Of a DNA stretch of 64,000 bases, positions 37,694 through 45,817 are shown one piece after another. Within the stretch, counting starts at the first letter, position 1. Each line of letters starts with the position of its first letter. Below the pieces are notes generated by a model. The model worked only from the letters and a program-made list of their open reading frames with translations. It ran no database searches and was not told the origin of the DNA. The stretch covers positions 1 to 64,000 of the forward strand of contig NZ_KQ465113.1 of NCBI RefSeq assembly GCF_001308875.1. The letters are read 5' to 3'. Source of the DNA: Lysinibacillus sp. ZYM-1. GTDB lineage: Bacteria > Bacillota > Bacilli > Bacillales_A > Planococcaceae. Made by a program: the position numbers and the translations under genes.

Positions 37694-37879
37694 CCCAATC
37701 ACCTTCCTTCTTACGTATTATCATATCAATTTTGACCAATGTATGACAAACATTCAGCTTCAAGTCGATTTTTAGGGATAATTCTAATATTTTTCACATT
37801 TTTAGTATTTTTTATTCATGTTTCTAAACGTCCTATTGGTATAATAGTTACAACGACTTCTATCTAGGGGGTAATATAT

Positions 37880-38572
37880 ATGGATATTTCACCATATTAT
37901 GAAAAACAAATTCATTGTTTGAATTGTAAAAAAGATTTTCCAACGTTAAAAGTTCGTTCCAAATTTATTAAAGTAGACCATACAGAAACCGATTTCCACC
38001 CTATTTACGCAGATGATGTGAATGCCCTTTATTACAATGTCTACGTTTGTGAGCATTGTGGCTTTTCCTTTACGGAAGACTTTACTAAATATTTTGCTCC
38101 AGGTATACAAGATGAAATTCACACTCAAATTACGAAAAAATGGGTGCATCATGATTTTAAAGGAGAACGTACTGTTTTTCAGGCCATACAAGCTTATAAA
38201 CTAGCTTTTCTCTGCGGTACGATTAAAAAAGAAAAAAATGTCGCTATTGCTGGTTTAGCTTTGCGTCTTGCTTGGCTCTACCGCTCGCTAAAAAATGGTG
38301 GGCAAGAGGAGCGCTTTATGAAATTAGCGCGGGATCATTATATGGAATCGTATTCAACAGAGGATTACAGCTCCACACAAATGTCTGCTGTACGGATCAT
38401 GTATATGATTGCAGAATTATCAAGAAGAATCGGGGACATTGAAAATGCAACACGCTTCTTTTCTAGAGTTATTGAAAAACAAAGTAGCGGTGGCGAGGCA
38501 AAGATTGTGGATATGGCGAAAGAACAATGGGCTATTATCCGAGAAGAAAAAGAACATGCGCGTCATATATAG
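37880..38572 (+). CDS. DUF2225 family protein with zinc-finger-like CxxC pairs
   Basis: 230 residues. The N-terminus has CLNC and CEHC about 35 residues apart, a likely zinc site. The rest is helical, with TPR-like segments (AGLALRLAWLYRSLKNGGQEERFMKLARDHYMESY; IMYMIAELSRRIGDIENATRFFSRVI). This is the DUF2225 pattern of Firmicutes. The molecular role is unknown. Confidence 0.82.
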   Translation: MDISPYYEKQIHCLNCKKDFPTLKVRSKFIKVDHTETDFHPIYADDVNALYYNVYVCEHCGFSFTEDFTKYFAPGIQDEIHTQITKKWVHHDFKGERTVFQAIQAYKLAFLCGTIKKEKNVAIAGLALRLAWLYRSLKNGGQEERFMKLARDHYMESYSTEDYSSTQMSAVRIMYMIAELSRRIGDIENATRFFSRVIEKQSSGGEAKIVDMAKEQWAIIREEKEHARHI

Positions 38573-38582
38573 AATAAAGAAA

Positions 38583-38616
38583 AAAGTTCTAGTCTGAAAT
38601 TCAGCTAGAACTTTTT
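38583..38616. terminator. bidirectional intrinsic terminator
   Basis: AAAGTTCTAG pairs with CTAGAACTTT between the convergent DUF2225 and yutI genes, with A and T runs on both sides. Confidence 0.85.
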
Positions 38617-38624
38617 ATAATGAC

Positions 38625-38861
38625 TTAGAATACTTGCTCTACTTCCACAATACCAGGTACTTCCTCTAATAATGCGCGTTCAATACCAGCTTTTAATGTT
38701 ATTGTAGAACTTGGGCAACTGCCACAAGCACCTAATAAACGTAATTTTACAACGCCATCCTCAACATCTACTAATTCACAGTCTCCACCGTCACGTAGTA
38801 AGAATGGACGTAATTTATCTAATACCTCTTGTACTTGGTCGTTAATTGTTGCTTCTGTCAT
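38625..38861 (-). CDS. yutI: NifU C-terminal-domain iron-sulfur protein (YutI-like)
   Basis: A 78-residue Nfu-type protein. [48 protein letters not shown] contains the CxxC motif that holds a [4Fe-4S] cluster for delivery. AAAGGAGTCGAG precedes the ATG. It is divergent from yuzD, as in B. subtilis. Confidence 0.92.
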   Translation of the reverse strand: MTEATINDQVQEVLDKLRPFLLRDGGDCELVDVEDGVVKLRLLGACGSCPSSTITLKAGIERALLEEVPGIVEVEQVF

Positions 38862-38945
38862 TTTATCTCGACTCCTTTCCTTATAATGATTATAATGTTA
38901 GCAACAGAAAAAATCCAATATTGAATCACAAGGAGAGAAAATACG

Positions 38946-39281
38946 ATGCAACCAACTAAACCTATGATTGAAATTTATGGAACAGCTGTTATTTGCGCTA
39001 GCTGTGTCAATGCTCCATCTTCCAAAGATACATATGAGTGGCTACAAGCAGCCATTGACCGAAAATACCCAGATCAACAATATGATATTCGTTATATCGA
39101 TATCGAAGGTCCAATTGAGAATGAACGTGACCAAGACTATGCGGCTCGTATCCAAGAGGATGAATTTTTCTACCCACTTGTCCTCATCAATAATGAAGTC
39201 GTTGGTGAAGGCTATGTACAGTTAAAACCTGTCTTCACAGCACTTGAAAATTTAGGTTTTGTCCCAGACGAGACGGTATAA
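38946..39281 (+). CDS. yuzD: YuzD family protein (DUF1462)
   Basis: A 111-residue thioredoxin-fold-like protein with CASC in EIYGTAVICASCVNAPSSKDTYEWLQ, typical of DUF1462. Its place between nfu and an NADH dehydrogenase-like gene is conserved in Bacillus. It may have a redox or Fe-S role, but this is inferred from context. Confidence 0.85.
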   Translation: MQPTKPMIEIYGTAVICASCVNAPSSKDTYEWLQAAIDRKYPDQQYDIRYIDIEGPIENERDQDYAARIQEDEFFYPLVLINNEVVGEGYVQLKPVFTALENLGFVPDETV

Positions 39282-39289
39282 TCAAAGCC

Positions 39290-39322
39290 AAGGGATTGTT
39301 TCAAATTGAAACAATCCCTTTT
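39290..39322. terminator. bidirectional intrinsic terminator
   Basis: AAGGGATTGTTTC pairs perfectly with GAAACAATCCCTT across a 5-base loop, between convergent yuzD and yutJ. Confidence 0.9.
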
Positions 39323-39327
39323 ACTAA

Positions 39328-40392
39328 TTAATCATTTTGACGTTTATAATACCATAATAATCCTGATTTCATTAAACGAGCGATACGTCCTGTTACTGTT
39401 GTATCTGCCAAATACACAAAGCCTTGTTTTTTACCAAGAGCTCCCATGAAACCTTTTAATTTAATATCTGGCATTTTTTCAGGTAAATGTTCACCCTTCC
39501 AGCGCATACGAAGCACTTTTACAATTAGCTCCGCCTGTTCCTCTGCTAACTGCGCAGTTGGAGGTAAATCTGAAGAAGCACAATCTCCAACAACATATAC
39601 ATGTTCATCGTCAAGCACATTAAAGTACTGTGTTACTAATGGGCGATCTTGTTTATCCTTTTCAACATCCAAATCACGTACGATTTTTACAGGCTGTACA
39701 CCCGCAGTCCATACAACCTTATCGAGTAAAATTTCTTCTTCATGATTAAAAATTTTACCTGGCTCCACTTTCGTAATGTTGGAATTGGCAATGACATCAA
39801 CGTTATTCTTCACAAACCAATCCTTTACATACTTACTTAGTTTTTCAGGGAAATCCTTTAGAATACGTGGACCACGGTCAAATAGCTTTATTTTTAAATC
39901 TGATCGACTTTCACGTAGCTCACTTGCAAGTTCAATACCACTTAAGCCAGCCCCTACAATTCCGACTGTAGACCCAGCTGGTAAACCACATAGCGCTTGA
40001 AGTGTAGCACGTGATTGCCCCATTGTTTGGATGCTATATGTGTACTCCTCTGCACCTGGTACACCATGATATTTATCTTCACATCCAAGACCAACGACTA
40101 AATCATCATACTCAATACGTTGCCCATCTCCTAGTACAACTACTTTTTCCGCACGATTAATTTCAGATATTTCTCCATATACAGGCGTTAAACGTTCATG
40201 CTCTGGGAAGCTTACACGAATTTCTTTATCTGTTGCAGTACCTGCTGCTAGTGCATAAAATTCTGTTTTCAAACTATGGAAAGGGGCTCTATCTACTATT
40301 ATTACCTCTCTGTCTAATGGCAGATTATTTAATAGACGAAGCATGACACGCATATTGCCATAGCCGCCACCTAAAAGTACTAATTTTCCCAT
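39328..40392 (-). CDS. yutJ: type II NADH dehydrogenase-like FAD oxidoreductase (YutJ-like)
   Basis: A 354-residue pyridine nucleotide-disulfide oxidoreductase. The N-terminal FAD motif is LVLLGGGYGNMRVMLRL, the NAD(P) motif is GIVGAGLSGIELASEL, and VYVVGDCASSDLPPTAQLAEEQ is the second FAD segment. It resembles NDH-2 but lacks a long C-terminal membrane anchor, matching B. subtilis YutJ in length. It probably oxidises NADH with quinone or another acceptor. Two Rex-type operators overlap its predicted promoter. Confidence 0.85.
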   Translation of the reverse strand: MGKLVLLGGGYGNMRVMLRLLNNLPLDREVIIVDRAPFHSLKTEFYALAAGTATDKEIRVSFPEHERLTPVYGEISEINRAEKVVVLGDGQRIEYDDLVVGLGCEDKYHGVPGAEEYTYSIQTMGQSRATLQALCGLPAGSTVGIVGAGLSGIELASELRESRSDLKIKLFDRGPRILKDFPEKLSKYVKDWFVKNNVDVIANSNITKVEPGKIFNHEEEILLDKVVWTAGVQPVKIVRDLDVEKDKQDRPLVTQYFNVLDDEHVYVVGDCASSDLPPTAQLAEEQAELIVKVLRMRWKGEHLPEKMPDIKLKGFMGALGKKQGFVYLADTTVTGRIARLMKSGLLWYYKRQND

Positions 40393-40446
40393 AATAGTCT
40401 CCTTTTATATCTCTTATAATAATTGTTCACAAAGTATCCACAAACG

Positions 40447-40475
40447 AGTATAACCGATTGTGAGAAGTTTCACAA
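40447..40475 (-). promoter_or_regulatory. predicted yutJ promoter overlapping a Rex operator
   Basis: On the minus strand TTGTGA (40470-40475), a 17-bp spacer and TATACT (40447-40452). The operator TTGTGAGAAGTTTCACAA (plus strand, 40458-40475) covers the -35 box and most of the spacer. It fits TTGTGAA-N4-TTCACAA with one mismatch. A bound repressor would block RNA polymerase. Confidence 0.75.
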
Positions 40476-40490
40476 TATCAGAATGAAAAT

Positions 40491-40508
40491 TTGTGAAAGA
40501 TTTCACAA
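40491..40508. promoter_or_regulatory. second Rex operator upstream of yutJ
   Basis: TTGTGAAAGATTTCACAA is a perfect match to the Rex consensus palindrome. It lies 33 bp, about three helical turns, from the first operator. A further half-site (TTGTGAACAA on the minus strand, 40424-40433) lies downstream of the -10 box. Confidence 0.8.
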
Positions 40509-40660
40509 AATAAATGGAAACATGTTCATTTCGAAAGATTTTAACGCAATTAATAACGATTTTCCCTTTATTTTTTATAAAAAAACATTCTTTACCTTCA
40601 ATTTAAATAATTGACGAAAATCATAAAACCGAGTAGCATTACTTTGGTGAGGTGACATGG

Positions 40661-40897
40661 ATGAATCCAATGGTTGAATTTTGTATTAGTAATTTAGCAA
40701 ATGGCTCTCAAGCAACTTATGAAGTACTCGAACGCGATCCGAATATCGACGTTTTGGAATATGGCTGCCTCAGTTATTGTACAAAGTGCTCAGAATCTTT
40801 TTATGCTATTGTAAATGGTGAATTAGTAGAAGCTGATTCTCCAGAAGCGTTAACGAAAGCCATTTATCAATTTATTGAAGAAAATCCTTTATGGTAG
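40661..40897 (+). CDS. yuzB: YuzB family protein (DUF1450)
   Basis: A 78-residue protein with FCISNLANGSQATYEVLERDPNIDVLEYGCLSYCTKCSESFYAIVNGE, containing CLSYCTKC, a ferredoxin-like cysteine cluster of DUF1450. The ATG is chosen over an in-frame GTG because GAGGTGA sits correctly before it and the length then matches B. subtilis YuzB. Confidence 0.87.
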   Translation: MNPMVEFCISNLANGSQATYEVLERDPNIDVLEYGCLSYCTKCSESFYAIVNGELVEADSPEALTKAIYQFIEENPLW

Positions 40898-40937
40898 TTT
40901 TCCTAAAACGCCTATATGAATAAATTTGAACAAATAA

Positions 40938-40978
40938 AAAGGATGTTATGCTAAAAAATCAGCTTAACATCCTTTTTT
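40938..40978. terminator. bidirectional intrinsic terminator
   Basis: AAGGATGTTATGCT pairs with AGCTTAACATCCTT (one mismatch) between convergent yuzB and yutF, followed by eight T. Confidence 0.87.
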
Positions 40979-41731
40979 TTATTGTAACGCATCCACTACA
41001 TATGTAGGTTGAAGTTCTTTCTCTTGTACAACCTTTGTAGGTGTAACGCCTGTATTCACATGAATTGTATCACAGCCAAAATTAATACCGCACATAATGT
41101 CAGTATCATAATTATCACCAATCATAACCATGTCTTCTTTAGCAAAATTGTGTTCTGTCGCAATCACTTCCAGCATGGCGGGTGATGGCTTCCCTATATA
41201 GATTGGATCAACGTCTGCTACCTCTCCTACTAAACGAGCAAAAGAACCATTCCCAGGTAAGAAACCATATTCTGTAGGGAATTTAATATCCTGATTTGTG
41301 GCAATAAAGGTTGCCCCTCTTTGGACAAAGATGGTCGCTCTAGCAAGTGCCATATAATCGAGTGTACGATCAATTCCCATGACAAATACATCCGGCTCAT
41401 CTTCAACAGGCTCAATATTTTCACTGAGTAATGCCTGACGAATACCATCAGAGCCCATCATAGCTACTTTTTTACCTGCGAAATTTAGTGCAATATACTT
41501 CGCTGTGACTAACGCACTTGAATAAATATGTTCTAGTGGCGCACTAACACCAATAGACATTAAAGCTTCCTGCAGTTGCTCTCGCGTTTTAGAGGAATTA
41601 TTTGTGACATAAAATGGCTCGATCCCTGCTTGTTGTAAGCGATGAATAAAAGCAACCGCAGAAGGAATTCCTTCCTTCCCACGGTAGACAGTGCCGTCTA
41701 AATCAAAGCAATAGGCCTTATAATTTCTCAT
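40979..41731 (-). CDS. yutF: HAD-superfamily IIA phosphatase (NagD/YutF-like)
   Basis: 250 residues. Motif I is YCFDLDGTVYRG, motif II is FYVTNNSSKT and the C-terminal motif is YIGKPSPAMLE followed by MIGDNYDTDI. The C2 cap of the NagD class lies between. These enzymes dephosphorylate sugar phosphates, nucleotides or pyridoxal phosphate; the substrate is not predictable. Its ATG overlaps the yutE stop by four bases. Confidence 0.9.
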   Translation of the reverse strand: MRNYKAYCFDLDGTVYRGKEGIPSAVAFIHRLQQAGIEPFYVTNNSSKTREQLQEALMSIGVSAPLEHIYSSALVTAKYIALNFAGKKVAMMGSDGIRQALLSENIEPVEDEPDVFVMGIDRTLDYMALARATIFVQRGATFIATNQDIKFPTEYGFLPGNGSFARLVGEVADVDPIYIGKPSPAMLEVIATEHNFAKEDMVMIGDNYDTDIMCGINFGCDTIHVNTGVTPTKVVQEKELQPTYVVDALQ

Positions 41732-42180
41732 TGATGATCCTCTGGTAAAAATGCAGAAACTGGACCTAGCTCATTTGTTAAATAACTATGGACTGCTGGC
41801 GAGAATTGCTTTAATGCTGGCAAATTCGCTGTAAGGACGTGGATAACTTCAGCGATATCTACTTCTATAAACTCACGTACAAGCATTTTACGCAAGCCAA
41901 CAACTGCTTTATATGGTGCCTCCATTTCAGCAACTACGACTTTTTCATCGACTAATATATCAATAATATCCTCGTAGCTTCCTGGGTCGCGCATAATGAA
42001 ACCGTCTATCATTAAATTTCCTACATCCATCATTGACTCCATAATGTTGTGACCAATTCGCTCGATAGCTAATTTCTTTATATCATTTTGAGACCAGTTA
42101 TTCTCTGTCTCCAAAATTGCTAATAGCCCATCTAAGTACTGTAAATTTTTTGTGATTTTATTACGATCTACAAAATACAC
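41728..42180 (-). CDS. yutE: YutE/HepT-like protein (DUF86)
   Basis: A 150-residue all-helical protein of the DUF86 family (YFVDRNKITKNLQYLDGLLAIL; ERIGHNIMESMMDVGNLMIDG). HepT proteins of this family act in toxin-antitoxin pairs, but no MNT-type partner lies beside it, so the YutE-type housekeeping role is unknown. The GTG start gives the conserved YFVDR N-terminus and lies behind GGGGGC; an ATG 15 bases upstream lacks a site. Confidence 0.8.
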   Translation of the reverse strand: MYFVDRNKITKNLQYLDGLLAILETENNWSQNDIKKLAIERIGHNIMESMMDVGNLMIDGFIMRDPGSYEDIIDILVDEKVVVAEMEAPYKAVVGLRKMLVREFIEVDIAEVIHVLTANLPALKQFSPAVHSYLTNELGPVSAFLPEDHQ

Positions 42181-42268
42181 AAGGAAAGCCCCCATTCAAA
42201 TCTTTAAAAGTTGATAGTCTTTTCTCTTCTATAGTACCATAACTATAGGACTGGAAGGAGATTAAAAG

Positions 42269-42535
42269 ATGGAACGCTTTTTTTTATATGATGATGTAGA
42301 AGATACAAAAACACGCTTTGTTAGTTTTGCTGGGAAAAAGTTACGTTATGATTTAGCGATATTACAGTCTGGCCGCTTCTTTGGGAAAGTGCTTGTCATG
42401 GATATTCAATTTGGTCGCTTTGCTATTATTGGCCCTGATGATGTAGAAGAGCCTGGCTACTTAGAACATGTATACAATCGAACAGAGGATGAAACAGAAG
42501 AACTTCGAGAATATTTACGTGAATTATTGAACTAA
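42269..42535 (+). CDS. DUF3055-like protein
   Basis: An 88-residue protein (MERFFLYDDVEDTKTRFVSF near the start, then FFGKVLVMDIQFGRFAIIGPDDVEEPGYLEH). The sequence is characteristic of the small Bacillales DUF3055 family. Acidic C-terminus, no membrane segment, function unknown. GGAAGGAG precedes the ATG. Confidence 0.75.
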   Translation: MERFFLYDDVEDTKTRFVSFAGKKLRYDLAILQSGRFFGKVLVMDIQFGRFAIIGPDDVEEPGYLEHVYNRTEDETEELREYLRELLN

Positions 42536-42558
42536 CACCCTTTTTACTGGGTGTTTTT
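42534..42558 (+). terminator. intrinsic terminator
   Basis: AACACCC pairs with GGGTGTT and is followed by TTTT, directly after the DUF3055 gene. Confidence 0.8.
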
Positions 42559-42659
42559 TATATATCATCTATAATGCTTCAGGGGGCAATGCTCCAAAAA
42601 CTCCTCTAACATCTGACGGATCACTTTAGTTGATTTAGAAAACATTTGCTAAATCAAGA

Positions 42660-42700
42660 TAAAAAAATTCCGCTGGCCAGTAGGCGTCTGCGAAATCTTT
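42660..42700 (-). terminator. probable terminator of the small hydrophilic gene
   Basis: On the minus strand an imperfect GC-rich hairpin (TTCGC...GCC with GGC...GCGGAA) is followed by seven T. The surrounding 42560-42709 holds no other feature. Confidence 0.5.
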
Positions 42701-42709
42701 TGAGGTAGA

Positions 42710-42889
42710 TTATTTATTTAAAGTGGATGGATTATCTTTATTATGCGGCTTGTCTTTATTTTCATTATCATTTTGCTTTTTAGCTTGTTGATTTTGACCA
42801 ATAACACCTAAATCATCTACACTAATATCAAAACCATACCCATATTCTTCACGGTCTAGGGGTTTTTTATTGCGTTTCTCCTTCGTCAA
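42710..42889 (-). CDS. small hydrophilic protein, function unknown
   Basis: About 59 highly charged residues (TKEKRNKKPLDREEYGYGF, then a Lys/Asn/Asp-rich tail), probably disordered. GGAGGTGATGAGG lies directly before a TTG that I take as start; an ATG six bases upstream overlaps that site. Family not recognised. Confidence 0.5.
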   Translation of the reverse strand: MTKEKRNKKPLDREEYGYGFDISVDDLGVIGQNQQAKKQNDNENKDKPHNKDNPSTLNK

Positions 42890-42954
42890 CCTCATCACCT
42901 CCACTCATAAATTATCCTTTTTTCAAAATTTTATACTTCTTTTGTCTCAATTTT

Positions 42955-43482
42955 TCAAGATGTTGCATCCTTTATTATCCATCGTGCAGCACTCATTAAA
43001 TCAGGAAATACTGCATCTGCTAACGGGTCCTGCTCGCCTAAAAACACGCCCTTTGTACCTGCTTGTTTTCCCGCCATAATATCTGTGTCCGTATCGCCCA
43101 CCATATAGGATTTAGATAAATCAACGTTGTATTTCTTTCCTAAATCAACAATAAGTTTACTATTAGGTTTTCTACAGGCACAGCCAGACTTAGGCTTATG
43201 GGGACAATAAACAACTTCATGGATAATGGCTCCTTTTTTCTTTAGCTCCTTCACCATGTGCTCATGTATTTTCTGCAAATCGCTTTCCTTCATGAAGCCC
43301 AAACCAACGCCACCTTGATTTGTTACAACAAAAATATAGTCAAAATGCTTATTTAATTTCCGTATGGCTTCAGGAACATGTGGTAAAAAGTATAAATCCC
43401 TAGGTTTATTGACAAATTTCACACGTTTCGTTAATACTTCATTAATAACACCATCGCGATCTAAAAAGACGGCTCTTTTCAT
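42955..43482 (-). CDS. HAD-IIIA phosphatase, GmhB/histidinol-phosphatase-like
   Basis: 175 residues with motif I AVFLDRDGVINE, VVTNQGGVGLG (motif II) and YMVGDTDTDIMAGKQAGTKGV (motif IV). CPHKPKSGCACRKP is the zinc-binding loop diagnostic of D,D-heptose 1,7-bisphosphate phosphatases and histidinol phosphatases. The substrate is uncertain because no heptose pathway is visible here. The ATG after AAAGGTG is preferred to a GTG three codons upstream. Confidence 0.85.
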   Translation of the reverse strand: MKRAVFLDRDGVINEVLTKRVKFVNKPRDLYFLPHVPEAIRKLNKHFDYIFVVTNQGGVGLGFMKESDLQKIHEHMVKELKKKGAIIHEVVYCPHKPKSGCACRKPNSKLIVDLGKKYNVDLSKSYMVGDTDTDIMAGKQAGTKGVFLGEQDPLADAVFPDLMSAARWIIKDATS

Positions 43483-43553
43483 TCGTAACACACCTTTAAC
43501 AAGCTGTTTTGTGCCTTATTGTTCCCCAATAATTCAAAAGCTAACAATAACAA

Positions 43554-43585
43554 AGAAAAAAACCTGATGACAACACATCAGGTTT
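43554..43585 (-). terminator. intrinsic terminator of yutD
   Basis: On the minus strand AAACCTGATG pairs with CATCAGGTTT and is followed by a T run. Confidence 0.87.
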
Positions 43586-43592
43586 CTCTGTT

Positions 43593-43940
43593 TTATTCTG
43601 CTAAAGGTTCTTGGTCTGTTGGTATTGTTATCTCATTCACATCCAACACTTCTGGCTGTTTCGTTACTTTACCCGTTTTACGTAAAACAAAATAAGCACA
43701 GCCAAAATTGCAATACTCATATAGATAATCTTGAAGCGTACTTATTTTCGTATCAAAAGTTGATTTTTGATTTTTATCATCAAAAAAGCCCTTTAATCGT
43801 AATTGGTTATAGCCCCAATCACCTACTATATAATCATATCTAGCTAATATATCGGAATACCTTTCCTGAAAAGCTTCCTCCTGAAAGGCTTCACGAAAAT
43901 CTTCTATTAGTTCATATTCTAATCCTTCAACTATGATCAA
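43593..43940 (-). CDS. yutD: YutD family protein (DUF1027)
   Basis: 115 residues. YELIEDFREAFQEEAFQERYSDILARYDYIVGDWGYNQLRLKGFF and STLQDYLYEYCNFGCAYFVL are the hallmark of YutD. Function unknown. It starts with TTG behind AAGGGTGGTG, 32 bp after lipA, and ends at a terminator, so lipA-yutD is probably one unit. Confidence 0.88.
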   Translation of the reverse strand: MIIVEGLEYELIEDFREAFQEEAFQERYSDILARYDYIVGDWGYNQLRLKGFFDDKNQKSTFDTKISTLQDYLYEYCNFGCAYFVLRKTGKVTKQPEVLDVNEITIPTDQEPLAE

Positions 43941-43972
43941 AGTGACACCACCCTTTTGTTCATCCTTGACGC

Positions 43973-44890
43973 TTAGAGCTCAGCTTGTAACTGACGTTCT
44001 TTTGTTGCAGCATTTACTTGTTCGTCAGCATGGTAACTACTACGTACAAGTGGGCCAGCTTCACAATGTTTAAAGCCTTTTTCCATAGCAATTTTTCGCA
44101 GTTTCCCAAATTCTATTGGGGAATAATATTTTTTAACTGTTAAATGCTTTTTCGTTGGCTGTAAATATTGACCAATCGTCATGATATCCACATTATTTGC
44201 TCGTAAATCATCCATTACTTCTAAAATTTCTTCGTGTGTTTCTCCTAAACCAATCATTAAAGATGATTTCGTTGGAATAGTTGGTTGCATTTCTTTAGCC
44301 AGACGAAGAAACTCCAAAGAGCGCTCGTATTTAGCACGAGCACGTACTCTTGGTGTTAAACGGCGTACAGTTTCAATGTTATGATTTAAAATATCTGGCT
44401 TCGCATCCATTAACATTTGAAGGTTCTCCTTCATACCACCTAAATCGGAAGGTAGTACCTCAACAGATGTGAAAGGACTTTTACGGCGAATTGCACGTAC
44501 TGTTTCTGCTAAAACTTCCGCTCCGCCATCTTTTAAATCGTCACGCGCTACCATTGTAATCACCACGTGCTTTAGGTTCATAATAGCTACTGAATCTGCA
44601 ACGCGTTCTGGTTCTGCTAAATCTAATTCATTTGGTAAACCTGTTTTTACTGCACAGAATCGACAAGCACGTGTACAAACCGAACCGAGAATCATCATTG
44701 TAGCAGTACGTCTTTCTCCCCAGCATTCATGAATATTTGGACAGCGAGCCTCTTCACAAACAGTATGAAGATTTTTCTCACGCATTAGCTTTTTAAGACC
44801 TTTATATTCATCATTCGTGTTTAGTTTTATTTTTAGCCAGTCTGGTTTTCTTAAATGTTCTTCTTTGCTTGTAGGTTTACAAGATGTCAT
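43973..44890 (-). CDS. lipA: lipoyl synthase
   Basis: A radical SAM enzyme that inserts two sulfur atoms into protein-bound octanoyl groups. It has both Fe-S clusters: [13 protein letters not shown] for the auxiliary cluster and CTRACRFC (CxxxCxxC) for the SAM cluster, plus the C-terminal RSSYHA serine ligand. The ATG after GGGGCGA gives 305 residues. A longer in-frame start 10 codons upstream lacks a ribosome binding site. Confidence 0.95.
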   Translation of the reverse strand: MTSCKPTSKEEHLRKPDWLKIKLNTNDEYKGLKKLMREKNLHTVCEEARCPNIHECWGERRTATMMILGSVCTRACRFCAVKTGLPNELDLAEPERVADSVAIMNLKHVVITMVARDDLKDGGAEVLAETVRAIRRKSPFTSVEVLPSDLGGMKENLQMLMDAKPDILNHNIETVRRLTPRVRARAKYERSLEFLRLAKEMQPTIPTKSSLMIGLGETHEEILEVMDDLRANNVDIMTIGQYLQPTKKHLTVKKYYSPIEFGKLRKIAMEKGFKHCEAGPLVRSSYHADEQVNAATKERQLQAEL

Positions 44891-44996
44891 ACGGATATCG
44901 CCCCTATCAAAAATATGCATTTTTTATATTTACTATCTTCACTGTTGTCAATGTAACATATTAAATGAACTCCAACAACTATCACCGTAAACATTT

Positions 44997-45746
44997 CTAT
45001 TTATAAGGGACAGGTATTTCAATGGAAGGTTGAGGCGCATCACTGCTATTGGTATAGATGTTCGGTACTGGACCTCTTGTTAAACCCATCGCTACAGGGA
45101 TATCCTGTGCAACGGTTGAAGATTTACTTGCGAATGGAACAATAATCTGGACGTTTACTTCTAAATGAATGCCCACCTCTACATATGCACTATTGATCCC
45201 AAATTCTTGAATGGATGAGGTCACATTGCTATGGACATTTCCAATCACATGGAATCGTATAGGAATTTTCGGTCCTAAATTTCCGAGCAAAGGAATATTC
45301 GCTGCTTGCCCGAGTGGCACAAAAAAGACAATGCCATCCCCTTGCTGAATCCTGTTAATATCATATTCAACATTATCTAATTCAGGCAAATGGGATAGTT
45401 CTCCTTGTTCAGCCTGTTCTAAATACATTTTTACAAGCTCTAATGTCTCAGCTCGAACACGATTAATAATTTCCGTATTAAATTTTGTCGTCATCATATC
45501 AGAACTACCTGGAGGAATATCTTCAATGATATCATTTACATCTAATACATTGGACGTACGTGAGTTGATGGCTTTACTTACTACATATGATGCAATTTTT
45601 GTAGTTTGTACTTCTGCATATTGCAAATATGTGGGCATGAGCCGTTCATTTAAATAATAAATAAATAATATAAGGCAAACAACCATACTAACAATTAAAA
45701 TGGTTAATCGATTAAGACGTATTCCCCGTTTATTATAAGAGCGCAA
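44997..45746 (-). CDS. yunB: sporulation protein YunB
   Basis: About 250 residues with one N-terminal membrane helix (ILIVSMVVCLILFIYYL) and an extracytoplasmic domain (VSKAINSRTSNVLDVNDIIE; IPIRFHVIGNVHSNVTSSIQEFGINSAYVEVGIHLEV) matching YunB, a sigma-E-dependent sporulation protein in B. subtilis. The frame runs further upstream into a terminator stem, so the TTG spaced six bases from AAAGGATG is the likeliest start; an ATG at 45752 is also possible. Confidence 0.85.
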   Translation of the reverse strand: MRSYNKRGIRLNRLTILIVSMVVCLILFIYYLNERLMPTYLQYAEVQTTKIASYVVSKAINSRTSNVLDVNDIIEDIPPGSSDMMTTKFNTEIINRVRAETLELVKMYLEQAEQGELSHLPELDNVEYDINRIQQGDGIVFFVPLGQAANIPLLGNLGPKIPIRFHVIGNVHSNVTSSIQEFGINSAYVEVGIHLEVNVQIIVPFASKSSTVAQDIPVAMGLTRGPVPNIYTNSSDAPQPSIEIPVPYK

Positions 45747-45770
45747 TTTCATCCTTTTTCGAGGGAAAAA

Positions 45771-45813
45771 CAAAAAAATCTCCTCCTGTTCCATAACGTA
45801 TGAACAGGAGGAG
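45771..45813 (-). terminator. intrinsic terminator between the HD-GYP gene and yunB
   Basis: On the minus strand CTCCTCCTGTTC pairs perfectly with GAACAGGAGGAG across 10 bases and is followed by ATTTTTTTG. It lies upstream of yunB, which therefore needs its own promoter. Confidence 0.9.
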
Positions 45814-45817
45814 TAAT

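Noticed and set aside
41728-42180. HepT-type toxin-antitoxin module at yutE
   Set aside because: No MNT nucleotidyltransferase partner lies beside it, and yutE is a conserved housekeeping neighbour of yutF in Bacillus.
24756-42662. Shared 14-mer CTAAATCAAGATAA at 24756 and 42649 as a dispersed repeat
   Set aside because: The identity does not extend beyond the A/T-rich 14-mer and two copies in 64 kb are compatible with chance.
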